From the NCBI GenBank assembly GCA_019054805.1, contig JAHQIY010000042.1, forward strand, positions 264,916 through 328,915: a stretch of 64,000 nt of DNA. Direction: 5' to 3'. The notes below the pieces were generated by a model. That model saw only the letters and a program-made list of their open reading frames with translations. It did no database searches and was not told the DNA's origin. Both the position numbers and the translations under genes were made by a program. Positions 37,146 through 47,602 of this stretch are shown here, in pieces (within the stretch, counting starts at the first letter, position 1; each line of letters begins with the position of its first letter). The stretch comes from Brachionus manjavacas (taxonomy: Eukaryota; Rotifera; Eurotatoria; Ploima; Brachionidae).

Positions 37146-38957
37146 TCAGCTATGGCTCTCTAGGTGTTTAAACTGCAACTCGACTAAGCGCTGATAGAGT
37201 TCACAGCTCTTCAACAGTGATTGATGGTCGCCAACATCGACTAACCGACCATGATCCAAAACTGCAATTTTATCGGCATGTTTAATGGTAGAGAGCCGGT
37301 GCGCAATGATGATCGTCGTTCTACCGCGCATCAGCTCTTCAAGTGCTTGCTGTACATGATATTCGCTTTCACTGTCGAGGGCACTGGTCGCTTCATCAAG
37401 CAAAAGGATATTCGGGTCTTTCAAAATCGCTCTAGCAATTGCGATGCGTTGTTTTTGCCCACCCGATAGTCTGACTCCGCGCTCGCCAAGGAAACTGTTG
37501 TATCCTTCCGGCAAGTTCATAATGAAGTCGTGAGCGTGTGCTTTTTTGGCCGCTTCGATCACTTGTTCGTCCGTCGCCTCTGGGTTGCCGTAGCGAATGT
37601 TATGGAAGACATCATGACTAAACAGAGCGGGTTGCTGAGGCACCAAGGCCATCTGATTTCTTAGATCTTGCGGGGCGAACTTCCTCACATCCATATCACC
37701 CAACAAAACACTGCCCTGCTGAGGGTCATAGAACCTCTGCAAAAGTTCAAATAAGGTTGTTTTCCCTGCGCCTGAAGGCCCTACTAACGCAAGGATTTTT
37801 CCTTCTTCGGCCACAAGGTTAAGGTCTTGCATCGCAGGTTGGTCAGGTCGTGAAGGATAATGAAAGGAAACATCATTGAATGAGACTTCCGCCTTCAGTT
37901 TATCAGTGCTTCGGTTTATTGATTCTGGCGCGGTAATGTGGCTTTCTACTTGCAGAATTTCAATTAGGCGTTCAGTGGCACCAGCCGCGCGTTGCAATTC
38001 GCCGAGTACTTCGGAAATTGTCGCCAGTGAAGAGGCAACCATGATCGCGTAGAAAACAAAGGCCGCTAAATCGCCCGCAGACATAACCCCATTAATCACG
38101 TCACTACCACCAACCCATAGCATTCCTGAGATGGCGCTAAATACAATCACAATCACCCCAGAGATGAGAATAGCTCGTTGTAAGACGCGCTTGCGCCCTA
38201 TCTCAAACGCTCGCTCTACCTCGTTGGAGAAAAAGCGCTTTTCTTGCGCTTCGCGGCTGTAACTTTGTACTGTTTTAATATGCTCTATCGCCTCACCGGC
38301 ATAGCTCCCCACATCTGCCATCGAATCTTGGCTTTGGCGAGACAAAGCGCGCACTCGTCGCCCGTAAAACAGAATAGGAACAAGGATAAATGGCACCGAA
38401 GCCAAAACGATAAGCGTTAGTTTAATGTTGGTAGCAAACAACATGATTACTGCGCCAATACACATCAGCGCACTGCGCATCGCCATAGAAAACGATGAGC
38501 CAATGATACTCTGGAGCAACGTAGTGTCAGTCGTGATTCTCGACATGATGTCACCACTACCATTGGTCTCGAAATAGCTCGGATGAAGAGTAATGATATG
38601 GTTGAATACCGCGAGCCGAATATCAGCACTTACTCGCTCCCCTACCGAAGAAACGAGATAGAAACGGAAAAACGTACCAATGGAAATCAGCAAGGTAACG
38701 ACAAGGATAAATCCAATCGCACTACCTAGTTCTTGAACCGATTGCTGAGCAAAACCTTGGTCAATCAAGATTCTCACCCCTTGACCGACCGACAGTGTTA
38801 ATGAGGCAGTGACAATTAACGCAATCAAAGCAGCAGCAACCTTCAACTTATAGGGTTTGATAAAGTTGACCAGTTCTAACAATATCCCCAAATTTTTCTT
38901 TGGTAACTCTTGAGCCGGATTAGACTGCTCAAGATTTGGAGCACTCGTTGATTGCAT
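37146..38957 (-). CDS. ABC exporter (MsbA-related, fused permease/ATPase)
   Basis: 603-aa half transporter that should work as a homodimer in the inner membrane. Six helices at about 37-320 with the coupling-helix region SSVGERVSADIRLAVFNHI, then Walker A LVGPSGAGKTTL, Q-loop VPQQPALF, signature RLSGGQKQRIAIARAIL, Walker B ILLLDEATSALD and H-loop AHRLSTI. It belongs to the MsbA-related bacterial exporters, close to the MsbA_rel group; the cargo is unknown and it is not MsbA itself. Monocistronic. Confidence 0.9.
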   Translation of the reverse strand: MQSTSAPNLEQSNPAQELPKKNLGILLELVNFIKPYKLKVAAALIALIVTASLTLSVGQGVRILIDQGFAQQSVQELGSAIGFILVVTLLISIGTFFRFYLVSSVGERVSADIRLAVFNHIITLHPSYFETNGSGDIMSRITTDTTLLQSIIGSSFSMAMRSALMCIGAVIMLFATNIKLTLIVLASVPFILVPILFYGRRVRALSRQSQDSMADVGSYAGEAIEHIKTVQSYSREAQEKRFFSNEVERAFEIGRKRVLQRAILISGVIVIVFSAISGMLWVGGSDVINGVMSAGDLAAFVFYAIMVASSLATISEVLGELQRAAGATERLIEILQVESHITAPESINRSTDKLKAEVSFNDVSFHYPSRPDQPAMQDLNLVAEEGKILALVGPSGAGKTTLFELLQRFYDPQQGSVLLGDMDVRKFAPQDLRNQMALVPQQPALFSHDVFHNIRYGNPEATDEQVIEAAKKAHAHDFIMNLPEGYNSFLGERGVRLSGGQKQRIAIARAILKDPNILLLDEATSALDSESEYHVQQALEELMRGRTTIIIAHRLSTIKHADKIAVLDHGRLVDVGDHQSLLKSCELYQRLVELQFKHLESHS

Positions 38958-39061
38958 AGTTGTACCTTATTTTCTAATTGGCGACTTGTAACAAAGACGC
39001 CTACCTACCATAAGGTATTGGGGTTAAATGAATAAATAGCAACCCGAGAGGTCACCAGATA

Positions 39062-39089
39062 CAAAAAAGCCTGACCGAAGTCAGGCTTA
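39062..39089 (-). terminator. Terminator with TTCG loop
   Basis: On the minus strand: AAGCCTGAC-TTCG-GTCAGGCTT then six Ts. The UUCG tetraloop is exceptionally stable. Serves the barrel gene at 39115. Confidence 0.9.
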
Positions 39090-39114
39090 GAAATTGAAAT
39101 ATCTCTTCTCGCTC

Positions 39115-39606
39115 TTAGAAGAAGTGGAAAGTCGCGTTCAGAGAGAAGTTCTTAACGTCTTTCTCTTTCATATTGAAAACACTGTAGCTTGCGCCCATAG
39201 AGATAGGACCCATCACGAAGTATTCAGCACCAACGCCATACATCATATCGATTTCGTCTTCTTTAAAATTCGTACCTGTTAGCTCGTAAGAGTGCAGGCC
39301 TGCTTTCGCATAGACATGAAGAGGACCGAAATCGATACTTGGCTTTGCCGCAAAGTACACACCAGAACCTTCAAGCTTACCTTCGAAGCTGCCATATTTA
39401 ATGTTGTCGAATTCACCAAAGTTCTGGTATCCCGCTTCAAGACCAATTAGCGGCAGAATACCTGTACCCACGTGAACGTTGTAAGAAGTCGATGAATCAT
39501 TCGCTAGATCAGCTTGACCTACACTTGCACCACCGTAGATCCAAGAGTCCGCAGAAGCTGTAGCAGATGCGCCAATCAGAGCTAGCGCTAGTAGTGTCTT
39601 TTTCAT
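39115..39606 (-). CDS. Small outer-membrane beta-barrel protein
   Basis: 163-aa precursor with a clear signal peptide (MKKTLLALALIGASATASA, cleaved before DSW) and a mature part of about 144 residues that alternates as eight amphipathic strands; ends NATFHFF, the aromatic BAM signal. The size and pattern resemble OmpX/OmpW-like small barrels. A ligand or enzyme role cannot be assigned. Lies downstream-numbered of hrpA but with a 102-bp gap. Confidence 0.82.
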   Translation of the reverse strand: MKKTLLALALIGASATASADSWIYGGASVGQADLANDSSTSYNVHVGTGILPLIGLEAGYQNFGEFDNIKYGSFEGKLEGSGVYFAAKPSIDFGPLHVYAKAGLHSYELTGTNFKEDEIDMMYGVGAEYFVMGPISMGASYSVFNMKEKDVKNFSLNATFHFF

Positions 39607-39708
39607 AGTAAACCTTCTCTAGTTTCAAGGTGCAGGAACCAGTGTGGCAAGTCCCTGCCGTATTCGTCAAAATTATGAACTGTATAGTTATTTATGCAAT
39701 TTACATAC

Positions 39709-42700
39709 CTAACAAGCATCAATCGCCATTTTTACACGCTTGTCCGATACTGGGTATGGCGTACCAAGCTGTTGAGCAAAGTAGCTCACTCTTAGCTCTT
39801 CTATCATCCAACGTACGTCTTTGACGTTATCAGGCACAACCATACCTTTCGGAATTTTGTTCAGTAACTCTTTGTAATCATTAGTCACCGACTCAATTTT
39901 CAGCATGTGTAAGCGATCTTTATTCGGGTCGATTGGTAACTTTTCCATACGACGTTCAATCGCCTTCATATAACGCAAAATATCAGGCAGTCGCTTCCAT
40001 CCACATTCAGTCGCAAAACCTTTGAAAATCAAGCTTTCGATTTGCGCTTTAATATCTGACAGAGCAAATGCCATCGTAAAGTCGATTTTACCTTTTAACT
40101 TCTTGTTAATGTTAAATGCCGTTGTCAGAATTGTCTCAACTTGCTGGGCAATTTCTACCACAGTATCACCTAATTCAGCACGAACATGCTCTTTGAGCTG
40201 TTCAAACTGTTCAGGCTGCCAGACCAATCCGCCCTTCTCTTCAATCAGCTTGTCAACACCACAAGCGATACAGTCATCGATAAGGTCAAGCACTTTGCCG
40301 TACGGGTTGAAGTACAAACCGAGTTTCGATTTGTTGGGCAAGTTCGAATGCAGATACTTAATTGGCGAAGGTACGTTAAGCAAGATCAGTCTACGTTGCC
40401 CAGCTTGCATTGCTGCAACCTGTTCGTGCTCGGTTTCATACAGCTTAATTTCAACGCTATCTTTGGTATCAACAATGGCTGGGTAGGCTTTCACATCGTA
40501 ACCACCACGTTTTTGCTGATACACTTTTGGCAACTCGCCAAAGCTCCACGTATGTAGCCCCTGCTGCTCAATATCGTCGTCTGCCACTTTCGATAAGGTT
40601 TCTTGCACCTTGTCTTTTAAGCTCTCTTTTAGCTCATGCAAGTCGCGGTTTTCTTTCAGTTTGCGGTTGCGATGATCAACGGCACGGAAAGTCACTTTCA
40701 GGTGATCTGGCACTTGCTCTAAGTTCCAATCTTCACGCAGTACTTCAACACCCGTCATTCTGCGTAGCTCTTTTTCTAGCGAATCAAGCAGCGGCGCTTC
40801 CATTGGTGTCGCACGCGCTAAGAAAGCATCGGCATAATTCGGTGCTGGAACAAAGTTCTTACGAATGGTTTTCGGCAAGGACTTGATTAGGCTCACCACT
40901 AACTCATGGCGTAAACCTGGGATCTGCCAGTCAAATCCTGCTTGTTCGACCTGATTCAAAATCGGTAACGGGAGATGCACAGTCACACCATCGTTATCTT
41001 CTCCCGGCTCAAATTGGTAGCTCAGCTTGAGCTTAAGTCCGCTCTGATGCCAGAAGTTCGGGTAATCGAGGTCGGTGATATGACTCGCATCGCCCTTAAA
41101 CAGCATCTCTTTTTCAAAGTTAAGCAGTTCCGCATTCTCGCGAGATGCCTTTTTCCACCATGTATCAAAATGCTTGCCAGACACAACTTCTGTACCGACA
41201 CGCTGATCGTAGAAGTCAAACAGCTCATCGTCATCAACAAGAATGTCACGACGGCGAGATTTGTGCTCAAGCTCTTCAACTTCTTGCAATAGCTTGCGAT
41301 TTTGCTTGAAGAACGCGTGCTTGGTCTCCCATTCACCTTCAACGAGGGCGCTACGGATAAAGATTTCGCGGCTTACGGTCTGGTCTATGCTGCCATAATT
41401 CACCAAACGCTTAGGCACAATTGGCACTCCGTAAAGCATCACTTTCTCGTGTGCCATAACCGCAGAGCGCTTCTTCGACCAATGTGGCTCACTGTAGCTA
41501 CGCTTAATCAGGTGTTTAGCTAAAGGTTCAATCCATTCCGGTTGAATCTTAGCAATGACTCTACCCCACAGCTTTGAGGTTTCCACCAGCTCTGCGGACA
41601 TAATCCACTTCGGCTGCTTCTTGAAAAGTCCTGAAGCAGGGAAGATATGAAAACGAGCATTACGAGCGCCTTGATATTCATTCTTCTCGGCGTCTTTCAT
41701 ACCAATGTGGGACAGCAAACCAACAAGAATCGCACTGTTTACTCCTTGATAGCTTGCTGGCTCATCATTCAATTTGAAGTCCATTTCACGCATCGCTTGA
41801 TGAACTTGGAAATAGACATCTTGCCACTCACGCACACGTAAGTAGTTAAGGTAATCTTGTTTGCACTGCTTACGGAACTGGTTACCAGACAGCTTTTTCT
41901 GCTGTTTCTGAATGTAATCCCACAAGTTTACAAACGTTAGAAAGTCAGACTCTTCATGGAAGAAGCGGCGATGCTTATCATCCGACGATTGCTGTTTGTC
42001 GCTTGGGCGCTCGCGCGGGTCTTGAATAGACAAGGCAGAAGCGATGATCATTAGCTCTTTCAGTGCACCGTATTTTGGCGCTTCAAGCACCATACGAGCT
42101 AAGCGCGGGTCAATTGGCAGCTTGGCTAATTGACGACCGACTGAAGTTAGGCGTTTTTTCGGATCTTTGGCTTTTTCGTTGATCGCACCAAGTTCTTCTA
42201 ACAGTCTTACACCGTCTTGGATGTTACGTTTATCTGGCGCTTCAACAAATGGGAAGGCTTCAATATCGCCTAAACCGAGTGCAGTCATCTGCAAAATGAC
42301 CGACGCTAGGTTGGTACGCAGAATCTCTGGATCGGTAAACTCAGGGCGAGAGTTGTAATCGTCTTCCGAGTAAAGACGGATACAGATACCTTCTTCAACA
42401 CGACCACAACGACCTTTACGCTGGTTTGCGCTCGCTTGAGAAACCGGTTCAATCGGCAGGCGCTGTACCTTAGTTCGGTAACTGTAACGGCTGATACGAG
42501 CTGTACCTGGGTCAATGACATACTTGATACCCGGTACCGTTAACGAGGTTTCTGCCACGTTGGTTGCCAATACAATTCGGCGACCCGCATGGGGTTGGAA
42601 TATCTTGTTCTGCTCACCCGCAGACAATCGCGCGTAAAGCGGTACAATTTCCGTGCTCTTTAGGTTGCGTTTAGCTAACGCATCTGCAGTATCACGAATT

Positions 42701-43638
42701 TCACGCTCACCGTTCATAAAGATCAGGATATCACCCAGACCTTCATCGCATAGCTCATCAACCGCTTCAAAAATACCGTCTAATTGGTCGCGATCGACAT
42801 CGTCCTCACCGCGCAGTGGGCGATAACGCGTTTCCACTGGGTAAGTACGCCCCGACACTTCAATAATCGGTGCATTGCTAAAATGCTTCGAAAAACGCTC
42901 TGGGTCGATAGTTGCTGACGTGATGATCACTTTTAGATCAGGTCGACGCGGTAAAAGCTCTTTCAAATACCCCAAGATAAAATCGATGTTTAAGCTACGT
43001 TCGTGTGCTTCATCGATAATGATGGTGTCATACTGATTCAGGTAGCGATCGTGTTGGATCTCTGCCAGCAAAATACCATCAGTCATCAGTTTAATTTGAG
43101 TGTTCTCTGAGATTTGGTCGTTAAAACGAACCTTGTAGCCGACGTACTCGCCAAGCTTGGTTTCCATCTCTTCAGCAATTCGATTCGCCACCGAACGCGC
43201 CGCTAAGCGACGAGGCTGTGTATGACCAATCAAGCCAAACTTGCCACGACCGAGCTCCGCACAGATCTTAGGTAACTGAGTCGTTTTACCTGACCCCGTT
43301 TCACCCGCAACGATAACCACTTGGTTTTGCTCGATCGCTTGCGCTATATCATCCTTCTTCTGGCTAACAGGCAGAATTTCAGGGTATTCAATCTTAGGGA
43401 TGTAATTAGTGCGCTGCTCTGCTTCCATCATAGATTTGGCAATATCAAGCGCGATCTCGTCAAACACCGCATTACGTGAGGCTTCTTTTTTAATTTTATT
43501 TGCCCCGGAGATACGTTTGCTTAGACGAAATCTATCTTTCAGCATGCACTGGTTCAGCGCTTTACGAAGAGAAGCAGCATTGTTAGCCTGAACTTGGCTA
43601 TCCGCTGCTTTTGAGTTTTCTGGCTGTGACGAAGTCAA
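39709..43638 (-). CDS. hrpA: DEAH-box ATP-dependent RNA helicase HrpA
   Basis: 1309-aa protein, the size of E. coli HrpA (1300 aa). Motifs: Walker A GETGSGKTTQ at 112-121, motif Ia TQPRRLAARS, DEAH at 209-212, SAT in VIITSATIDPERF, ATNVAETSLTVPGI, and motif VI QRKGRCGRVEEG. The long C-terminal part (about 640-1309) with the DUF3418 region is specific for HrpA. Known in E. coli to resolve stalled, collided ribosomes and to process fimbrial mRNA. Confidence 0.95.
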   Translation of the reverse strand: MTSSQPENSKAADSQVQANNAASLRKALNQCMLKDRFRLSKRISGANKIKKEASRNAVFDEIALDIAKSMMEAEQRTNYIPKIEYPEILPVSQKKDDIAQAIEQNQVVIVAGETGSGKTTQLPKICAELGRGKFGLIGHTQPRRLAARSVANRIAEEMETKLGEYVGYKVRFNDQISENTQIKLMTDGILLAEIQHDRYLNQYDTIIIDEAHERSLNIDFILGYLKELLPRRPDLKVIITSATIDPERFSKHFSNAPIIEVSGRTYPVETRYRPLRGEDDVDRDQLDGIFEAVDELCDEGLGDILIFMNGEREIRDTADALAKRNLKSTEIVPLYARLSAGEQNKIFQPHAGRRIVLATNVAETSLTVPGIKYVIDPGTARISRYSYRTKVQRLPIEPVSQASANQRKGRCGRVEEGICIRLYSEDDYNSRPEFTDPEILRTNLASVILQMTALGLGDIEAFPFVEAPDKRNIQDGVRLLEELGAINEKAKDPKKRLTSVGRQLAKLPIDPRLARMVLEAPKYGALKELMIIASALSIQDPRERPSDKQQSSDDKHRRFFHEESDFLTFVNLWDYIQKQQKKLSGNQFRKQCKQDYLNYLRVREWQDVYFQVHQAMREMDFKLNDEPASYQGVNSAILVGLLSHIGMKDAEKNEYQGARNARFHIFPASGLFKKQPKWIMSAELVETSKLWGRVIAKIQPEWIEPLAKHLIKRSYSEPHWSKKRSAVMAHEKVMLYGVPIVPKRLVNYGSIDQTVSREIFIRSALVEGEWETKHAFFKQNRKLLQEVEELEHKSRRRDILVDDDELFDFYDQRVGTEVVSGKHFDTWWKKASRENAELLNFEKEMLFKGDASHITDLDYPNFWHQSGLKLKLSYQFEPGEDNDGVTVHLPLPILNQVEQAGFDWQIPGLRHELVVSLIKSLPKTIRKNFVPAPNYADAFLARATPMEAPLLDSLEKELRRMTGVEVLREDWNLEQVPDHLKVTFRAVDHRNRKLKENRDLHELKESLKDKVQETLSKVADDDIEQQGLHTWSFGELPKVYQQKRGGYDVKAYPAIVDTKDSVEIKLYETEHEQVAAMQAGQRRLILLNVPSPIKYLHSNLPNKSKLGLYFNPYGKVLDLIDDCIACGVDKLIEEKGGLVWQPEQFEQLKEHVRAELGDTVVEIAQQVETILTTAFNINKKLKGKIDFTMAFALSDIKAQIESLIFKGFATECGWKRLPDILRYMKAIERRMEKLPIDPNKDRLHMLKIESVTNDYKELLNKIPKGMVVPDNVKDVRWMIEELRVSYFAQQLGTPYPVSDKRVKMAIDAC

Positions 43639-43810
43639 AGCGTTTCCTATTCTTATCTTGATCTAAAACGCGCGAATTGTATCACAGAAATTCGCGATTA
43701 GTTGAGTCTGCAAGCGCTTTATTTATAGCCAACAAAGGCTTATACGAACGGCTTTCAAGCACTATTGGATTCAATAAAAGAGCGGCTCACTGCCGCTCGA
43801 ATTTGAAGAC

Positions 43811-45136
43811 TTAGAAATCAATTTGAAGGTAGAGGGTGTTGTAGTTGCTCCCCCCTTTGATACGCCCATATTGGGAAGCACTTTCAAATATTGCACTGCG
43901 GTGATGGATAGAATAGCCAAACCACATGTTATCGAAGTCTCGGTTGTTGATGAGATCACCTAAATTCACATCAAACGAGAAATCTAAGTAGTTAAGCAAA
44001 TGGCTTGGTGTGTAACCTTTGGATTTCATCTCTTCGTTTTCAACATAAGTCATGCTGTCGATATACGACATCCCTTCTGCAACACCAAAACGCCACTTGG
44101 TTGGCCAATCAAACGTGTAATACGCTTTAATCGCTGCAATATATTCTGTCGCGCTAGACTGCACCTCAGATGACCAGTGATGAACGATGCCTGGTGTAAA
44201 ATAGATATCTAAAGGAATACCAAACAGCTCATCAGTTAATGGATGTCCATAAAACACCGAACTCATCTGATTGTTGTACGGATCTTTTTCGGTGTTAAAT
44301 GTGATGATGTCACCGATATTGGATGGCGTTGCCCAACCATGTGCGAAGCGAACATATCGTTTATTGGTTAGTTCAGACTTTGGCGCTTTAGTTTTGTCAT
44401 TAAAGAACCCAAAGCCAACATAGAACTCACCTTGATACCGATCTTTGACCGCATCGGAATGGTATGCACTATGGTCTAGTCGTGTCACACTCGTCGTGCC
44501 AAGCAAGTAAAGATTGGAGTGTACGTGGTAACGTGCTTTTAAGCCCACTTTAGCATCAATCCCAGCACCAATGGTTTGCTTGGTCGTCTCGGAAAAAGCG
44601 TAATACTCACTGTTAAAATCTGCATCTTTGTAACGTAGCGTTGCATGTGGCTCGAGTTCCCAGTCGCCATATTCATACTTTGCTGACGCGCGTAAGTTGG
44701 CATGAAAGCGTAAATCTTTATCGCTCATCAGCTCAGTGTCTAGCCACCACTTATCATCAAGTTTGTACCTAAGCTGACCGCCAAAGTCGATTGAGTCACC
44801 CTGATTGGCATTTTGCACTGCAGCGGGAATATCGACAAAGCGAAGCCTCATTAGGGCATTAAGCTGAAACTGCTCGTCTTCGCTCTGATGAAGGTAAGCC
44901 CCACCTTCGAGACCATTTACAAAGACATAGTCGTTGTTGAAGTACATCATGGGAACAAATGTACTCACGGTATGGTCACCATCATGGGTATCGAAAGGTA
45001 TGGTTGCCGTTCGATATACCGCCGCTATTCCCCAATTCTGTTCACCGAACGTTGCACTTTCTTGCGCACTCAGTGAAGTTGACATTAAGCCACTGACAGC
45101 AAAAGCTAACGCTGACAGACGTTTACTAGTTATCAT
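43811..45136 (-). CDS. MipA/OmpV-like outer-membrane protein
   Basis: 441-aa precursor with a signal peptide (ITSKRLSALAFAVSGLMSTSLSA) and amphipathic strands through the rest; it ends LYLQIDF, an aromatic BAM signal. The pattern NWGIAAVYRTATIPFDT, then a metal-like HSAYHSDAV, is as in MipA/OmpV family proteins, which act as scaffolds for murein enzymes or as porins. At 441 aa it is longer than typical MipA (about 250). Start at 45136: GGGC with 6-nt spacing; a frame to 45166 has no ribosome site. Confidence 0.78.
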   Translation of the reverse strand: MITSKRLSALAFAVSGLMSTSLSAQESATFGEQNWGIAAVYRTATIPFDTHDGDHTVSTFVPMMYFNNDYVFVNGLEGGAYLHQSEDEQFQLNALMRLRFVDIPAAVQNANQGDSIDFGGQLRYKLDDKWWLDTELMSDKDLRFHANLRASAKYEYGDWELEPHATLRYKDADFNSEYYAFSETTKQTIGAGIDAKVGLKARYHVHSNLYLLGTTSVTRLDHSAYHSDAVKDRYQGEFYVGFGFFNDKTKAPKSELTNKRYVRFAHGWATPSNIGDIITFNTEKDPYNNQMSSVFYGHPLTDELFGIPLDIYFTPGIVHHWSSEVQSSATEYIAAIKAYYTFDWPTKWRFGVAEGMSYIDSMTYVENEEMKSKGYTPSHLLNYLDFSFDVNLGDLINNRDFDNMWFGYSIHHRSAIFESASQYGRIKGGSNYNTLYLQIDF

Positions 45137-45254
45137 TTTTTGCCCAAACGTGACTAAAGCACTCAAAAACTAACCAATTAAAACAGTTAATACTTATGTT
45201 TCTCGGTCATTCGTCGTTAAAATATAAATATATGATCCCTTAAATCAAAAAATT

Positions 45255-45620
45255 GTGAAAGCCTCAGAACTAAAAAGATTAATCGAGTCCTTGCCAGATA
45301 ACACCGATCCAGACATTGTCACTGGAGAATGTTGGCTGCCTGAACGTCTGCTCGATGCTAGTCTCGACGGTGACATGATGTTTCTCTCTTTCGACACAGC
45401 CCCTGAAGAAGCGCAAGGCGAAGAAGAAGGCAGAGGATTTGTCGAACATGAAATTGAGATGATTCGTCATCGATTCGAACAGATCATAGAAGAGCAATCT
45501 GACACAAAAACCAAAGCTGATGCCATGCTGGCTTTATTTTTGATGGGGCATGAACTTTCTAGTTCAGAAATCATCGAAGTTCTTGAAGACCCTGAACTCC
45601 CTGAGTCACCAACTGAGTAG
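45255..45620 (+). CDS. Acidic protein of unknown function, PhoD operon
   Basis: 121-aa acidic protein (many Glu/Asp, EAQGEEEGRG) with GTG start. It begins KASELKRLIESLPDN and has WLPERLLDASLD, then a helix with HEIEMIRHRFEQIIEE. No known family, signal or membrane helix. It is separated by only 3 bp from the PhoD-like phosphatase gene, so the two are cotranscribed and may interact. Confidence 0.72.
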   Translation: MKASELKRLIESLPDNTDPDIVTGECWLPERLLDASLDGDMMFLSFDTAPEEAQGEEEGRGFVEHEIEMIRHRFEQIIEEQSDTKTKADAMLALFLMGHELSSSEIIEVLEDPELPESPTE

Positions 45621-45623
45621 TCA

Positions 45624-47525
45624 ATGAATAGCAGTTTACCTTTCCTAATTGCCGGACCTATCTTACGTAAAACCACTTCTAAAGAGCTTGTTTTTTGGCT
45701 CGTTACAAGCGAACCGCTTAGTGGTCATTTTGAACTCAATTTAGAACCGCAGTTAGGGACGCTTTTTTCGCAAGACCTTAGCGAATGCCAGCAACTTGCC
45801 ATTGGTAAACACTGTTATTTAACTCTTGCCCAGTTCAAAGGCGAGTTCCCGACCAATGTCGCGCTCAGCTATGATTTTATTACCCAACACGGCGCGCTGA
45901 CATCACTCTATCCGGAGTTGCTTTACAGCGATGAACAGAGCCTGACGTTTAAGATATCAACTAAAGCAGACTATATTCTTCACGGGTCGTGTCGTAACCC
46001 GCATCATCCCAGCAAAGATGCACTGATTCAGATTAACGAGAAGGTCGCGAGTCAGGCTTTAAAAGAGCGCCCAGACCTACTCATGATGAGTGGCGATCAG
46101 ATCTATGCGGATCATGTAGCAGGGCCAACCCTAGATGCCATTTTACAGACCATCAAATTGCTTGGCCTGCCAGATGAGCAGTTTGAGCAAGCGCCTATCA
46201 GTTCGAGCCAAGAATTGTACGCCCACCCTGATTGTTATTATGGCCGTGACAAAATACTGCCTCATTATGTTGACGATGGCACATGGATAACGAAACTGTT
46301 CCCACATCGCAATACCCCTATTTTTAGTTCTCGCGATGCAGAAAACCACTTAGTGACTTTTTCAGAGTTCTTCGCCATGTATTTGCTGGTCTGGTCTCCC
46401 ACGCTATGGCCTTACCTCAATACCAACAACTTACTTGATAACAAGTTTACTCACGCGGATAAGTCTATTCCCCCACTATTTCAACAACAGTGGCGTGAAG
46501 AAAAAGCGATTATCGATGAATTCGTCTCGGGTTTACCTCAAGTCCAAAGACTGTTTGCTCACATCCCGACTTATATGATTTTTGATGATCATGATGTGAC
46601 TGACGATTGGAACCTAACCATAGGTTGGGAGAAAGCGGCCTACGGCAATCCGTTCTCTAACCGCATCATAGGCAATGGACTGATTGCTTATTGGCTCTGC
46701 CAAGGTTGGGGAAACGAGCCAGATAACTTTAATCAAGAGTTTCTCGCTATCGCTGAGCGGTTCTTAAGCCAACCCGGCGGCCAACAGCAAGACAACTTTA
46801 TCCAGTACCTCTACACCTTCGAGCGTTGGCACTATACGATTCATAGCTCCCCTAAAGTCGTCGTACTCGATACCCGTACTCGCCGCTGGCGCTCTGAGTC
46901 GCGTATGAACAAACCTTCGGGTTTAATGGACTGGGAAGCATTGGTTGAGTTTCAGCAAGAGCTCATGCATCAAGATAAAGTGGTTATTGTCTCTGCTGCC
47001 CCTATGTTCGGGGTTAAGTTTATCGAAGCCTTACAAAAAGGCGCGACGATGCTTGGTCAGCCATTACTCATTGATGCCGAAAACTGGATGGCTCATCCCG
47101 GTAGCGCCAATACGCTGTTAAGTATTTTTACCCATACCAAAACACCGACCAACTTTGTGATTCTTTCGGGCGATGTGCATTACTCGTTCGCCTATGACAT
47201 AAAACTTAGGTTCCGACGCAATAGTCCTAACATTTTCCAAATTACCTGTAGTGGGTTTAAAAATCAGTTCCCCGAACCACTGCTTGGTTTTTGTGACCAT
47301 GCGGATAGGCTGCTCTATTCTCCGCGCTCACCACTTAACTTTTTGACCAAACGTAAACGCCTTAAGATCAAAAAGCGCGATCCTAATACCGAAGGCGTAC
47401 GTCGCTTGGTCAACACCAGCGCTGTCGGTGAGCTGAAATTGGATGACCATGGCAAGCCAGAACGGATCTCCATTCTCACGGGAGATGGAGCGGAATGGGA
47501 CTTCCCGCCAATAAAAGAAAAGTAA
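45624..47525 (+). CDS. PhoD-like metallophosphatase
   Basis: 633-aa protein of the PhoD/alkaline phosphatase D family. Metal-ligand motifs: HGSCRNP at 120-126, MMSGDQIYADH at about 154-164, IFDDHDVTDDWN at about 330-341 and LSGDVHYSF near 515. The presence of the SGDQ, DDH and GDVH triads suggests an intact Fe/Ca metal centre. It lacks an N-terminal Tat or Sec signal, so it is probably cytoplasmic, unlike secreted PhoD. Substrate unknown, phosphodiester or phosphomonoester. Confidence 0.85.
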   Translation: MNSSLPFLIAGPILRKTTSKELVFWLVTSEPLSGHFELNLEPQLGTLFSQDLSECQQLAIGKHCYLTLAQFKGEFPTNVALSYDFITQHGALTSLYPELLYSDEQSLTFKISTKADYILHGSCRNPHHPSKDALIQINEKVASQALKERPDLLMMSGDQIYADHVAGPTLDAILQTIKLLGLPDEQFEQAPISSSQELYAHPDCYYGRDKILPHYVDDGTWITKLFPHRNTPIFSSRDAENHLVTFSEFFAMYLLVWSPTLWPYLNTNNLLDNKFTHADKSIPPLFQQQWREEKAIIDEFVSGLPQVQRLFAHIPTYMIFDDHDVTDDWNLTIGWEKAAYGNPFSNRIIGNGLIAYWLCQGWGNEPDNFNQEFLAIAERFLSQPGGQQQDNFIQYLYTFERWHYTIHSSPKVVVLDTRTRRWRSESRMNKPSGLMDWEALVEFQQELMHQDKVVIVSAAPMFGVKFIEALQKGATMLGQPLLIDAENWMAHPGSANTLLSIFTHTKTPTNFVILSGDVHYSFAYDIKLRFRRNSPNIFQITCSGFKNQFPEPLLGFCDHADRLLYSPRSPLNFLTKRKRLKIKKRDPNTEGVRRLVNTSAVGELKLDDHGKPERISILTGDGAEWDFPPIKEK

Positions 47526-47602
47526 GGTTTTTGTGAAGACCCTTGAGATGTTCTCAGATAAGCACTATTTATAAAAATAGTGTTACCGCAAAGGTTTTTA
47601 AT

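Noticed and set aside
40022..40486. 154-codon plus-strand frame, and overlapping ones to 40886
   Set aside because: Antisense shadows of hrpA; cysteine/serine-rich composition and no ribosome site.
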